A stretch of 64,000 nucleotides of DNA from contig CAWKOS010000005.1 of the NCBI GenBank assembly GCA_963851295.1, positions 1 to 64,000 of the forward strand. The letters are read 5' to 3'. This DNA comes from JAOPZW01 sp963851295. Lineage in GTDB: Bacteria > Actinomycetota > Thermoleophilia > Solirubrobacterales > Solirubrobacteraceae. A model generated the notes under the pieces. The model worked only from the letters and a program-made list of their open reading frames with translations, searched no databases and was not told the DNA's origin. Positions 22,726-31,069 of this stretch are shown here, one piece after another. Numbering within the stretch: position 1 is the first letter of the stretch; the number at the start of each line of letters is the position of its first letter. The position numbers and the translations under genes are program-made.

Positions 22726-22913
22726 CGCGACGACAGGTCGGCCGCGGCCTCCTCGACGATCCGCCGCTGCACGTCGGTGAGCGCCGGACGCTCGCCGCGC
22801 TCGAGCGCGGCGACCGCTTGCGCGACCGTCAGCCCCGTGCCCGTGAGCACGGAGCCGACGAGCGGCGGGACGTCGGAGCCGCAGACGCCGGTGTCGCAGC
22901 CGTCGGAGGTCAT
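22722..22913 (-). CDS. Small hypothetical protein
   Basis: This 63-residue protein begins MTSDGCDTGVCGSDVPPL and ends in a helical segment ALTDVQRRIVEEAAADLSSR. The frame converges on the degenerate GGDEF gene with a 4-bp overlap. It has a plausible ATG but no clear SD, and no known domain. It is supported mainly by codon composition and by filling the gap before the SDR gene. Confidence 0.45.
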   Translation of the reverse strand: MTSDGCDTGVCGSDVPPLVGSVLTGTGLTVAQAVAALERGERPALTDVQRRIVEEAAADLSSR

Positions 22914-22948
22914 GGTCTCAGCGTAGCGGCGGCCCGTAGTCTCAGGGC

Positions 22949-23719
22949 ATGGACCTCGAGCTGACGGGGCGCCGCGCGATCGTGACGGGCGGAAGCCGGG
23001 GCATCGGACTGGCGGTCGGGCGCGCGCTCGCGGCCGAGGGCGCGGACGTCGCCCTCGTGGCCCGGGGGCGCGAGGCGCTCGAGGCCGCGGCGCAGCAGCT
23101 CGCGGACGCGAGCGGGCGCCGGGTGATCGCGGTGCCGGCGGACACCGGCGACGACGCGTCGGTCGCCGCGATGGCCGAGGCGGTCACCGGTCAGCTCGGC
23201 GGCGTCGACATCCTCGTCAACGCGGCGGCGCGGGCTTCGACGGGCGCCTTCGCCGACGACGACCTCGAGGCCGAGATCAACGTCAAGGTCCGCGGCTACC
23301 TGCGCTGCATCCGCGCCGTCGCGCCGCAGATGACCGGGCGCGGCTGGGGGCGGATCGTCAACATCTCCGGACTCGCCGCGCGCCAGACGGGCAACATCGT
23401 CAGCACCGTGCGCAACGTCGCCGTCGTGGCGATGACGAAGAACCTCGCCGACGAGCTCGGGCCACAAGGCGTCAACGTCAACGTCGTGCACCCCGGCCTG
23501 ACGCGCACCGAGAACACGCCGGCGGCGATGGCCGAGGCGCGCGGCGTCACGGTCGAGGAGCTCGAGAGAACCGTCAGCCCGGCGATCGGCATCGGCCGCA
23601 TCGTCACGGCCGACGAGGTCGCGGCCGTGGTCGCGTTCCTCGCCAGCCCGAAGAGCGTCGCGATCAACGGCGACCCCGTGTCCGCGGGCGGCGGCTCGCG
23701 CGGCGCCATCCACTACTGA
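22949..23719 (+). CDS. SDR-family protein lacking the catalytic Tyr-Lys pair
   Basis: This 256-residue protein has a Rossmann fold with the nucleotide-binding TGGSRGIG (13-20), NAAA at 91-94 and the catalytic Ser140 in IVNISGLAAR. The YxxxK active-site motif expected around 152-157 is replaced by STVRNV, with no Tyr or Lys. It should bind NAD(P) but cannot use the normal SDR mechanism. TAGTCT ends 6 bases before ATG 22949 and there is no SD, suggesting a leaderless transcript. The redoxin gene follows by 12 bp and is probably in the same operon. Confidence 0.85.
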   Translation: MDLELTGRRAIVTGGSRGIGLAVGRALAAEGADVALVARGREALEAAAQQLADASGRRVIAVPADTGDDASVAAMAEAVTGQLGGVDILVNAAARASTGAFADDDLEAEINVKVRGYLRCIRAVAPQMTGRGWGRIVNISGLAARQTGNIVSTVRNVAVVAMTKNLADELGPQGVNVNVVHPGLTRTENTPAAMAEARGVTVEELERTVSPAIGIGRIVTADEVAAVVAFLASPKSVAINGDPVSAGGGSRGAIHY

Positions 23720-23731
23720 GGAGATTCATCC

Positions 23732-24322
23732 ATGCGTGCCGACATCGTCCCCGGCGCCACGTTCCCGGACTACGAGCTGCCCGATCACGAGAGCGTGCCC
23801 CGCAGGCTCAGCGAGATCCAGGGCGACGACCCCATGATCCTCACGCTCGCGCGCGGCCACTACTGCCCGAAGGAGCACCAACAGCACCTCGAGCTCGCCG
23901 CCTTCTATCCCAAGATCAACGTGGCCTACACGCGGGTCGCCACGATCGCGACCGACGAGCACCACACGCTCCAGGAGTTCCGCAACTCCGTCGGGGCGCA
24001 GTGGCCGTTCCTCTCGGACCCCGGGCGTGTCGTCCAGAAGGACCTCGACATCCAGGAGTACACCGACCCCGACAACGACCCGATGATCCCGCACACGCTC
24101 GTCCTCAAGCCCGGGCTGGTCGTGCACAGCATCTACAACGGCTACTGGTTCTGGGGCCGTCCCTCGGTCGCCGACCTCTGGCACGACCTGCGCGACGCCA
24201 CGCGCGAGGTCCGCCCCGACTGGGACCTCAGCACGCCTGGGCTGCGCGAGGCGTGGGAAGCCGGTGACCTCGCGCACTTCCACGGCTGGGCGAAACGCGC
24301 CGGGGCGAGCCCGAGCACCTGA
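23732..24322 (+). CDS. Peroxiredoxin-like (AhpC/TSA fold) protein
   Basis: This 196-residue redoxin begins IVPGATFPDYELPDH, typical of AhpC/TSA proteins. ILTLARGHYCPKEHQQHLEL has one Cys in the position of the peroxidatic cysteine, but the usual PxxxTxxC is changed to RGHYC. Further fold markers are FLSDPGRVVQKDLDIQEY and PHTLVLKPGLVVHSIYNGYW. No second conserved Cys is seen, so it would be a one-Cys type. It is co-transcribed with the preceding SDR. The exact substrate is unknown. Confidence 0.8.
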   Translation: MRADIVPGATFPDYELPDHESVPRRLSEIQGDDPMILTLARGHYCPKEHQQHLELAAFYPKINVAYTRVATIATDEHHTLQEFRNSVGAQWPFLSDPGRVVQKDLDIQEYTDPDNDPMIPHTLVLKPGLVVHSIYNGYWFWGRPSVADLWHDLRDATREVRPDWDLSTPGLREAWEAGDLAHFHGWAKRAGASPST

Positions 24323-24346
24323 CCGTCACTCCGGCCGACTCGCTAG

Positions 24347-24428
24347 TGGCGGGGGCAGGATTCGAACCTGCGAAGGCGTAGCCAGCGAATTTACAGTCCG
24401 CCCCGTTTGACCGCTTCGGTACCCCGCC
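24347..24428 (-). tRNA. tRNA-Tyr (GTA anticodon)
   Basis: Minus-strand cloverleaf with acceptor GGCGGGG/CCCCGCC, D arm in CCGAAGCGGTCAAACGG, an anticodon loop CTGTAAA with GTA, a long variable arm as in bacterial tRNA-Tyr, and T arm GCAGGTTCGAATCCTGC. Length is 82 nt without CCA, which is not encoded. Confidence 0.95.
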
Positions 24429-24450
24429 GGGCGACGTGCGAGTTTAGCGA

Positions 24451-24873
24451 TCAGGCGGCAAGCAACTCGGTCAGGGGACGTCCTGACTCAATCTCGTATT
24501 CGGCGTACTTCGGCCCACCGACGACGATCGCGGTCGTGCCCTCCACCGCGTCCGCCGGGATGAACCAACGGCGGCCATCACCGACCAGGACGAACAGCCT
24601 GTCGCATCGCCGCGCCGAGAACCGCTTGACCAAGCCGTTCCAACTCTGGTTGCCGCCACGTGTGCAGAGCGTCACCGCATAGCCGCGCTTGTAGCGCACA
24701 GTCGACGTCTTCACCTGCACCCCCACCAGCCGCCCGTCGATCCGGGCGATCATGTCGACGTCGGGCGAGTGGCCCAGCGGCAGCCATATCGGATACCCCA
24801 TCGACCCGAGCCAGTCGATAGCCGACAACTCCCCCAGATCACCTTGTCTGCGCGGATTCACACGGGCAAACAT
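24451..24873 (-). CDS. PD-(D/E)XK endonuclease-like protein
   Basis: This 140-residue protein resembles a small restriction-like nuclease fold (PDDEXK_5 type). RRQGDLGELSAIDWL supplies the first Glu helix, SPDVDMIARIDG the Asp, and LVGVQVKTSTVRY the (Q/E)xK pair. The second half (GGNQSWNGLVKRF, FVLVGDGRRWFI, KYAEYEIESG) fits homologues annotated as group I intron endonuclease-like. ATG 24873 is assumed; a GTG at 24897 is possible. It stands alone between rpoD and tRNA-Tyr. Its role is unknown; DNA repair or mobile-element origin are both possible. Confidence 0.7.
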   Translation of the reverse strand: MFARVNPRRQGDLGELSAIDWLGSMGYPIWLPLGHSPDVDMIARIDGRLVGVQVKTSTVRYKRGYAVTLCTRGGNQSWNGLVKRFSARRCDRLFVLVGDGRRWFIPADAVEGTTAIVVGGPKYAEYEIESGRPLTELLAA

Positions 24874-24909
24874 ACGTTCGTGTCCGGACGGACACACCTG
24901 CTGAAACGG

Positions 24910-24935
24910 TTGGCGGCGGCTTGCGCCGCCGCCAA
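24910..24935 (-). terminator. rpoD terminator hairpin
   Basis: A perfect 11-bp inverted repeat TTGGCGGCGGC / GCCGCCGCCAA with loop TTGC begins 24 bases after the rpoD stop on the minus strand. There is no strong T-run. Confidence 0.6.
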
Positions 24936-24959
24936 TGTGGTGCTCGCAGTCGCCGGCGC

Positions 24960-26105
24960 CTAGGGCGCGTCGCGCAGGCGCTGCGCCTCGGGCAGCGACT
25001 CGAGCTTCTTGAGCGTGTGGTTCTCGATCTGACGGATGCGCTCGCGCGTGACGTTGAACGCGCGGCCGACCTCCTCGAGCGTCCGCGGACGCCCGCCGGT
25101 GAGGCCGAAGCGCATCTCGATGACCTCGCGCTCGCGCTGGGGCAGGGCCGCCAGCGCGCGATGGACGTTCTCCTTGCGCAGGTTCTCGGAGGCGATCTCG
25201 AACGGCGACTCGGCCGCCTGGTCCTCGACGAAGTCGCCGAGCTCGGACTCCTCCTCCTCGCCGATCGGCTTCTCGAGCGAGATCGGCTGCTGGCTCATGC
25301 GCAGGATGTCGCGCACCTCGCGGGCCGAGCACTCGAGCTCGCGCGCGATCTCCTCGGGCGCGGGCTCGCGGCCGAGCGACTGGACGAGCTGGCGCTCGAC
25401 GTGCACGACCTTGTTGAGCTTCTCGACCATGTGGACCGGGATGCGGATCGTGCGGCCCTTGTCGGCGATCGCCCGCGTCACGGCCTGGCGGATCCACCAC
25501 GTCGCGTAGGTGGAGAACTTGTAGCCACGGCGATAGTCGAACTTCTCGACCGCGCGGATGAGCCCGAGCGAGCCCTCCTGGATGAGGTCCAGGAAGGTCA
25601 GCCCGCGCCCCAGGTAGCCCTTGGCGATCGAGACGACGAGGCGCAGGTTGGCCTCGACCATGTGGGTCTTGGCCACCATGTCGCCGCGCTCGATCCGCTT
25701 GGCGAGCTCGACCTCCTGCGCCGCCGTCAGCAGCGGCACGCGGCCGATCGAGCGCAGGTAGAGCCGCAGCGAGTCGAGGCTCGGCTCGACCGTGAGGTCG
25801 ATCTCGGGCTTCTTGGGCCCGTCGGCGCCGGGCTTGCGGGCCGCCTCGGCGGCGGCCTCGACCTTCTGGGCCTCGCTCGTGGCGAGCCGCCCGTCGGCGC
25901 CGACCACGTCGATGCCCTGGTCCTCCAGGTGCTGATGGAGCTCCTGGATCTGCTCCTTGGTGACCTCGACCTCTTCCAAGGTCGATGCAATCTGCTCGAA
26001 GGTCAGGAACCCGCGGTCCTGGCCGTCGACGATGAGCTGGCGCAGGTCGTCCAGCTCCCAGATCGGCGCCTCATCGGCGAGCAGAACATCAGTCTTCGTG
26101 CTCAC
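24960..26105 (-). CDS. rpoD: RNA polymerase primary sigma factor
   Basis: This 381-residue RpoD/SigA-type protein directs RNA polymerase to housekeeping promoters. A short region 1.1 is followed by region 1.2 (LRLYLRSIGRVPLLTAAQE), region 2 (MVEANLRLVVSIAKGYLGRG, LDLIQEGSLGLIRAVEKFDY and YATWWIRQAVTRA), region 3 (RIPVHMVEKLNKVV) and region 4 (REREVIEMRFGL, then LEEVGRAFNVTRERIRQIE). All are intact. GTG 26105 (VSTKTDVLL) is taken as the start because GGGGGC precedes it and region 1.1 begins there. A strong terminator hairpin follows the stop. Confidence 0.95.
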   Translation of the reverse strand: MSTKTDVLLADEAPIWELDDLRQLIVDGQDRGFLTFEQIASTLEEVEVTKEQIQELHQHLEDQGIDVVGADGRLATSEAQKVEAAAEAARKPGADGPKKPEIDLTVEPSLDSLRLYLRSIGRVPLLTAAQEVELAKRIERGDMVAKTHMVEANLRLVVSIAKGYLGRGLTFLDLIQEGSLGLIRAVEKFDYRRGYKFSTYATWWIRQAVTRAIADKGRTIRIPVHMVEKLNKVVHVERQLVQSLGREPAPEEIARELECSAREVRDILRMSQQPISLEKPIGEEEESELGDFVEDQAAESPFEIASENLRKENVHRALAALPQREREVIEMRFGLTGGRPRTLEEVGRAFNVTRERIRQIENHTLKKLESLPEAQRLRDAP

Positions 26106-26285
26106 GCCCCCAGCTTCCCTCGACGACACACGACAAATCCAAGCGACCCGTCCCGGGGTCGCTTGCCCAGAACTCTCCCCGGCCGGCGGCTGCAGACGAA
26201 GGGCCTGCGAACCGGACCTAGGTCGTGAGTGATAGCACAAGCATCCCGCCATACCTAGGAACCGGTCGTTACCCTGAACGGAAGG

Positions 26286-27281
26286 ATGGAGCCCACCACG
26301 ATCCCCACCGCCGCCGACGTCCAGGCCTCGGCGCCCACCGTCCACGTCTCGCTCTCACGCGTGGGCGTGACCAACGTCGAGAAGGTCATCCGCATCGGCG
26401 CGCCCGGAGCCGAGCAGCTGTACTACGCCAAACTGGACTGCTTCGTCGACCTCGGCCCCGAGCAGAAGGGCGCGCACATGTCGCGCTTCGAGGAGGTCAT
26501 CAACGACGTCATCGGCGAGGTCGTGCTCGGCGAGTCGGGCTTCAAGGCCGAGCAGCTCGCCCAGCACATCGCCCAGCGCGTCCGCGAGCGCCAGGACGCC
26601 CTGCGCGCCGAGGTCACGATCGCCGCGCGCTACCCCGAGCACAAGCCCGCGCCGGTGTCGGGGATCGCCACGCAGGAGATCTACACGCTGTACGGGTCGG
26701 CGGTCGCCTCGCAGCGCGGCACCCGCCGGCTGGTCGGCGTGGCGGCGCAGGGCATGACGGCGTGCCCGTGCGCGCAGCAACTCGTGGCGGGCGCCTCGCG
26801 TGAGCGCCTCATCGCCGACGGCTTCACCGACGACGAGATCGAACGCATCTTCGCGGCCGTGCCCGTCGCCACCCACAACCAGCGCGGGCTGGGCACGCTG
26901 TACATCGGCTGCCCGGAGGGCTGCGACACCGAGATCGAGGCCGCCACCTTGCTGGACATCGTCGAGAACTCGATGTCGAGCGAGATCTACGAGCTCATGA
27001 AGCGCTCCGACGAGGGCGCGGTCGTCGAGAAGGCGCACCGCCGCCCGCGCTTCGTCGAGGACTGCGTGCGCGAGATGATCGGCGGCGTCGTGGAGCACCT
27101 CGGCGCGCTGCGCGACGACAGCTTCGTCTCCGCGCGCCAGGAGAACCTCGAGACCATCCACCAGCACAACGTCGTCGCCGAGCGCTTCGGGCTGCTCGGC
27201 GAGCTGCGCCAGGAGCTGCGCTCGGGCGAGCACCTCGCGCATCACACCTCGATGCGCGAGTGGCTCGACGCCCGCGGCTAG
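26286..27281 (+). CDS. folE2: GTP cyclohydrolase IB (FolE2/MptA family)
   Basis: This 331-residue enzyme converts GTP to 7,8-dihydroneopterin triphosphate (or the cyclic phosphate in MptA), the first step of folate synthesis. The diagnostic MTACPCAQQL (about 155-164) carries the metal-binding Cys. Other family segments are VSLSRVGVTNVEKVI, HMSRFEEVIND and VPVATHNQRG. Length is typical. It is divergent from rpoD with 180 bp between start codons. The small membrane gene on the other strand overlaps its stop by 4 bp. FolE2 is often used when zinc is scarce, but no Zur-like site was recognised. Confidence 0.92.
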   Translation: MEPTTIPTAADVQASAPTVHVSLSRVGVTNVEKVIRIGAPGAEQLYYAKLDCFVDLGPEQKGAHMSRFEEVINDVIGEVVLGESGFKAEQLAQHIAQRVRERQDALRAEVTIAARYPEHKPAPVSGIATQEIYTLYGSAVASQRGTRRLVGVAAQGMTACPCAQQLVAGASRERLIADGFTDDEIERIFAAVPVATHNQRGLGTLYIGCPEGCDTEIEAATLLDIVENSMSSEIYELMKRSDEGAVVEKAHRRPRFVEDCVREMIGGVVEHLGALRDDSFVSARQENLETIHQHNVVAERFGLLGELRQELRSGEHLAHHTSMREWLDARG

Positions 27282-27697
27282 CCCTTCGCCGCACAGGCCG
27301 CGAGCACGCCGCGCACCGGGTCGCGCTCGACGGCGACCAGCGCCCAAGGACTGGGATCGCGGTAGACGCTCTGCAGCAGGGCGGCCGGCAGCGGCGGGTT
27401 GTTCGGCGAGCGCACGACGAGCACCGCGTAGTCGGCGCCCTGCAGGAGCACGCCGCGATCCTGGCCGAGGCCAAAGTCGCGCGCGCGGGGGCGCCGTCCG
27501 GCGAGCACGTCGGGGCGCGCAGCCGACATGCCCTCGCTCGTCTTGACTGCATGCGCGCCGCGGCCCTCCGCGCACGACCGCAGCCGCTCCGGCACGCCGT
27601 CGTGCGAGCGCTGCAGGGCCCAGACGATCGCGGCGGTCGCGCCCGCGGCGGCGATCAGGGCGACGAGGAGCGCCAGCGCGGTCTTGAGCGAGATCAC
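27278..27697 (-). CDS. Hypothetical secreted/anchored protein
   Basis: This 139-residue protein starts at GTG 27697 with ISLKTALALLVALIAAAGATAAIVWAL, here described as one N-terminal hydrophobic segment of about 25 residues, that acts as signal or anchor. The remainder is soluble and extracellular in prediction, with YAVLVVRSPNNPPLPAALLQ as its best-ordered part. No known domain. It converges on folE2 with a 4-bp overlap. Confidence 0.6.
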   Translation of the reverse strand: MISLKTALALLVALIAAAGATAAIVWALQRSHDGVPERLRSCAEGRGAHAVKTSEGMSAARPDVLAGRRPRARDFGLGQDRGVLLQGADYAVLVVRSPNNPPLPAALLQSVYRDPSPWALVAVERDPVRGVLAACAAKG

Positions 27698-27740
27698 CGC
27701 GCGCCAGCATGTCAGGCCGCGCAGCCGCAGGCGGTGGCCG

Positions 27741-28616
27741 CTACGCCTCGGGGGCGGGCGGGGCCGCCCGCACCACGACGATGCTCGCCGCCATCACGAG
27801 CGCGATCGCGACGACGTCGCGCGCTCGGAGGTCCTGGCCGAGGACGGCCCAGCCCGCGAGCGCCGCGACCGCGGGCTCGACGCTCATGAGCACGCCGAAG
27901 ACGTTGGCCCGCAGCCGCCGCAGCGCCTCGGTCTCCAACGAGTAGGGCAGCACCGAGCTCATCACCGCCACCGCGCAGCCGATGGCGAGGTAGCGCGGCT
28001 GGAGCAGATCCGCGCCCGCGCCCGCGATCCCGGGGACGAGCGGCACGAGCACGGCGACCGCCATCGCCACGGCCACGCCGCGCCCGCCGCTCCACACCCG
28101 CGACGCCGCCTGCGCGATGAGGATGTAGGCCGCCCAGCACGCCGCGGCGACGAGCGCGAACGCCACGCCGACCCCGTCGACCGCCCCTCCGCCCGGATCG
28201 GCGAGCAGCACGATCCCGACCGCGGCCATCGCCGCCGCCGCGAGGTCCAGCCGCCGGCGCGAGAGCGCGACCGCGATCCCCAGCGGCCCGGCGAACTCGA
28301 TCGTCACCGCGATCCCCAGCGGGATGCGCGAGAACGACTCGTAGATGCAGAGGTTCATGGTCCCCAGCACGAGCCCGAAGAGCGCGACGAGCCGCAGGTC
28401 GCGGGCCGGGCGCCCGCGCACCGTCGGGCGCCAGATCGCCAGCAGGATCGGCGCGGCGAAGAGCGAGCGCAGCAGCGCCGTGCCGGCCGGGCCGATCTCG
28501 TCGAAGATCGTTCCCGCGATCGCCGCCCCGAACTGCAGCGACGTGATGGCGACGAGGACGAGCGGAACGCCGCTCGCGCTCAGGGCTTGAGCCGGTGCCC
28601 GGTCCGAAACAGCCAT
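27741..28616 (-). CDS. EamA/RhtA-family drug or metabolite exporter
   Basis: This 291-residue membrane protein has ten hydrophobic segments in two EamA repeats, like RhtA threonine/homoserine exporters: TALLRSLFAAPILLAIW, GTMNLCIYESFSRIPLGIAV, EFAGPLGIAV, and in the second half SSVLPYSLETEALRRL and SVEPAVAALAGW. The last two are characteristic of the RhtA subgroup. ATG 28616 lies 37 bp inside the end of the upstream ABC permease gene, so it is probably in one transcript with the ABC-2 exporter. Substrate unknown. Confidence 0.88.
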   Translation of the reverse strand: MAVSDRAPAQALSASGVPLVLVAITSLQFGAAIAGTIFDEIGPAGTALLRSLFAAPILLAIWRPTVRGRPARDLRLVALFGLVLGTMNLCIYESFSRIPLGIAVTIEFAGPLGIAVALSRRRLDLAAAAMAAVGIVLLADPGGGAVDGVGVAFALVAAACWAAYILIAQAASRVWSGGRGVAVAMAVAVLVPLVPGIAGAGADLLQPRYLAIGCAVAVMSSVLPYSLETEALRRLRANVFGVLMSVEPAVAALAGWAVLGQDLRARDVVAIALVMAASIVVVRAAPPAPEA

Positions 28617-29356
28617 GAGCTCCACGCCACCATCGCCACGCCCAGCGCGCCGGTCACCGCCAGCGAGAGCAGGACGCTCACGTCGCTCGTGCCGAGGAAC
28701 CCGTAGCGCACCGCGTTGAGCAGGTAGAAGATCGGGTTGGCGTGGCTGACCGTGTGCCACGGCTCGGGCAGGCGGTCGACCGAGTAGAAGACGCCACCGA
28801 GGAAGGTGAGCGGCAGGATCACGATGTTCGTCACGAAGGCCGTGTGGTCCCACGCGTTGGCGTAGATGCCGACGATCACGCCGAAGGACGAGAAGAGCAC
28901 GAGGGCCAGCGTCACCGCGGCGAGGAGCTCGAAGGGGTGGCGGACCGGGACGTCGACCACGGCCAGCGAGCAGGCCAGCAGGCCCAGGCCGATGAGCAGG
29001 GCGCGCACGATGCCCCCGATCGACAGCGCGAGGTTGACCTCCCACGGGCGCATGGGCGCCGCGAGGACGTCGTTGAGGTAGCGGTCGAAGCGCGCCTGGA
29101 AGACCGACGCCGAGTTGTTGGCGTAGGTCGCCTGGATCATGGCCATGGCGATGAGGCCCGGCACGATGAAGACCTTGTAGTCCACCCCGTCGATCTGCTT
29201 GATGCGGGCGCCGAGCGAGAGCCCGAAGACGAGGATGAAGAGAAACGAGCTGAGGATCGGCGCCGCCACGGTCTGCGTCCACAGCTTCAGGACGCGGTGC
29301 GACTCGCGCGCGCTGAGCGCGATCAGGCCTCGGTGGCGAGCGACGAGCGCGGTCAC
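28580..29356 (-). CDS. ABC-2 type exporter permease
   Basis: This 258-residue permease has six membrane segments: the first is APILSSFLFILVFGLSLG and the last GALGVAMVAWSSWLF. The typical ABC-2 segment is FLGGVFYSVDRLPEPW followed by NPIFYLLNAVRYGFLG. It pairs with the ATPase encoded just upstream; its GTG start (29356) overlaps the ATPase stop as GTGA, indicating translational coupling. Such DrrB-like permeases export drugs, lipids or polysaccharide; which one cannot be told from sequence. Confidence 0.9.
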   Translation of the reverse strand: MTALVARHRGLIALSARESHRVLKLWTQTVAAPILSSFLFILVFGLSLGARIKQIDGVDYKVFIVPGLIAMAMIQATYANNSASVFQARFDRYLNDVLAAPMRPWEVNLALSIGGIVRALLIGLGLLACSLAVVDVPVRHPFELLAAVTLALVLFSSFGVIVGIYANAWDHTAFVTNIVILPLTFLGGVFYSVDRLPEPWHTVSHANPIFYLLNAVRYGFLGTSDVSVLLSLAVTGALGVAMVAWSSWLFRTGHRLKP

Positions 29357-30081
29357 GACGCCATCGCCTTGACGTAGACGTCGGCCAGGGAGTCGGCCTC
29401 GAAGGCGGTCCGCAGGCCCTCGGCGCTGTCGCGCGCCAGCAAGCGGCCGCCGCGGATCAGGGCGATCTCCTCGCACAGCTCCTCGGCCTCCTCGAGGTAG
29501 TGCGTGGTGAGCAGGATCGTCGTGCCCTCGCCGTGCAGGCGGCGGATATAGGCCCACAGCTCGAGGCGCAGCTCGAAGTCGACGCCGGCCGTGGGCTCGT
29601 CGAGGATCACCAGGCGCGGCTCGTGCATGAGCGCGCGGGCGAGCAGCAGCCGCCGGCGCATGCCGCCCGAGAGCATCGGCGCGCGCACGTCCGCCTTCGC
29701 GCGCAGGTCGAAGACGTCCATCATCTCCCCCGCCCGGCGGCGGGCGCGGGCGCGGTCCATCCCGTAGTAGCCGCCGTGGTAGAGCAGCGTCTCCTCGACG
29801 TCGAGGAAGCGGTCGAGGTTGACGTCCTGCTCGGCGAGGCCGACGAGCCCGCGCGCTGCGTGCGTGCCGTGCTCGTGGCCGAAGATCCGCACGTCGCCGG
29901 CGGTGACGCGGATGAGGTTGCAGACGGCGCTGATCAGCGTCGTCTTGCCCGCGCCGTTGGGTCCCAGGAGACCGAAGAACGCCCCATCCGGGACCTCGAG
30001 GTCGAGCGCGTCGAGGGCGAGGAAGCCGTTGTCGTAGCGCTTGGTGAGGCCGTGCAGGGAGAGGGCAGCCGGAGGGGACAT
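29353..30081 (-). CDS. ABC exporter ATP-binding protein (DrrA-like)
   Basis: This 242-residue ATPase energises the adjacent permease. Walker A GPNGAGKTTL, Q-loop in LAEQDVNL, signature MLSGGMRRRLLLARAL, Walker B LVILDEPTAGVD and the switch His in LLTTHYLEEAE are all intact. LSGGM rather than LSGGQ is common in this subfamily. ATG 30081 is preceded by GGAG-like bases. It is divergent from a MerR regulator 39 bp away, which likely controls both directions. Confidence 0.93.
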   Translation of the reverse strand: MSPPAALSLHGLTKRYDNGFLALDALDLEVPDGAFFGLLGPNGAGKTTLISAVCNLIRVTAGDVRIFGHEHGTHAARGLVGLAEQDVNLDRFLDVEETLLYHGGYYGMDRARARRRAGEMMDVFDLRAKADVRAPMLSGGMRRRLLLARALMHEPRLVILDEPTAGVDFELRLELWAYIRRLHGEGTTILLTTHYLEEAEELCEEIALIRGGRLLARDSAEGLRTAFEADSLADVYVKAMAS

Positions 30082-30120
30082 CCGCACGTTGACGTTAGCG
30101 TGCCGGTTTATCCTCGAACG

Positions 30121-30495
30121 ATGCGCATCGGCGAGCTCGCACGCCGTGCGGGCGTGACGACCCGCACCGTTCGCTACTACGAGGGCCTCGGCCTGCTCAC
30201 CTCGCGCCGCGAGGGCGGCGGCCACCGCCAGTACGACGACGAGGCGCTCGCGCGCATGGCCAAGATCGACTGGCTCAAGCGCATGGGCCTCGGCCTCGAC
30301 GAGATCGCCGAGGTCATCCCGCTGTACTTCGGCGCGCAGACCGGCGTGCGCGGACGCAAGAAGATGATCGCCCTGCTCGAGCGACGCCTGGCCGAGACCG
30401 AGGAGCGCGTCGAGGGGCTCGTCGCCCATCGCGACGACCTGCGCGGCGCGATCGGGCGCCTGCGCGACGGGCTGCCCGAGCCGGCGAAGCGCTAG
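30121..30495 (+). CDS. MerR-family transcriptional regulator
   Basis: This 124-residue regulator has the MerR N-terminal winged HTH (MRIGELARRAGVTTRTVRYY, then EGLGLLTSRREGGGHRQYDD) and a dimerisation coiled coil at about 85-115 (KMIALLERRLAETEERVEGL). No Cys or ligand domain follows, so the signal is unknown. TATCCT lies 6 bases before ATG 30121 with no SD, implying a leaderless transcript. The short gap to the divergent ABC exporter contains TTGACGTT (30089-30096), also found in the palindrome before the aldo/keto reductase. Confidence 0.9.
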   Translation: MRIGELARRAGVTTRTVRYYEGLGLLTSRREGGGHRQYDDEALARMAKIDWLKRMGLGLDEIAEVIPLYFGAQTGVRGRKKMIALLERRLAETEERVEGLVAHRDDLRGAIGRLRDGLPEPAKR

Positions 30496-30968
30496 CCGGT
30501 GCCGGCCGAGGCCGCCGACGCCGCGTCGTCAGCCATCTGGCGCGCGACGAAGGCCGCGAACAGCAGCAGGTGCGGCTCGACCGCCGCGAGGTCCTCGAGC
30601 GTCACCGCCACGGGCCGCTTTCCCCACGACTTGGCCTCCAGGATCGCCAGTTCGCGCTCGCCGTCGCGCAGCGCCCAGCGCGACTTCCAGCGGCTGGCCG
30701 GACCCATCTGAAGCTCGCGCGGGCCCACGCGCAGCGTGCCCCCGCTGAGGACCTTGCGCGGCTCGAACTCGGCGACCGTCGTGCCGGCGGAGTCGGTGAG
30801 CGCGACGTTGCGCCGCCAGAAGCCCGTCGAGGCGGCCTGCCACGTCCGCCCCGCCGCCTCGATCGTCGCGCGCCGGCGCGCGAACCCCTCCAGCCGCAGC
30901 GCGCCCACGCCGTCGAGGACGTAGCGGCGCTTGTCGGCGTCGTCGCGCGTGAGCTCGAGGTCGGCCAT
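30492..30968 (-). CDS. Hypothetical protein, possible tubby/LURP-like fold
   Basis: This 158-residue soluble protein alternates short strands: RYVLDGVGALRLEGFARRRA, TGFWRRNVALTDSAGTTVAE, RVGPRELQMGP, and RWALRDGERELAILEAKSW. It ends in a helix, LLLFAAFVARQMADDAA. The strand pattern with a final hydrophobic helix recalls tubby-like/LURP-one beta-barrels, but this is only a structural guess. It converges on the MerR gene with 4-bp overlap. Confidence 0.55.
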   Translation of the reverse strand: MADLELTRDDADKRRYVLDGVGALRLEGFARRRATIEAAGRTWQAASTGFWRRNVALTDSAGTTVAEFEPRKVLSGGTLRVGPRELQMGPASRWKSRWALRDGERELAILEAKSWGKRPVAVTLEDLAAVEPHLLLFAAFVARQMADDAASAASAGTG

Positions 30969-31037
30969 GGGCCGACAGGGTGCCAGGCGAGGCCGCGCCG
31001 GCGCGCGTTGGGGCCCTGTGCAGGGCAAACATGACAC

Positions 31038-31069
31038 TTGACGTTCAACGTCAACTTCTTCGATAGGAT
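31038..31069 (+). promoter_or_regulatory. MerR-type promoter/operator of the aldo/keto reductase
   Basis: TTGACGTT-C-AACGTCAA (31038-31054) is a perfect 8+8 palindrome. Its left end is a -35 box (TTGACG, 31038-31043), separated by 20 bp from TAGGAT (31064-31069). Overlong 19-20 bp spacers carrying a palindrome are the mark of MerR-activated promoters. The start would fall about at ATG 31076, giving a leaderless mRNA. Confidence 0.6.

Noticed and set aside
24874..25500. Upstream extension of the PD-(D/E)XK frame across rpoD
   Set aside because: The extension is an out-of-frame shadow of rpoD and contains the rpoD terminator; the real start is near 24873.
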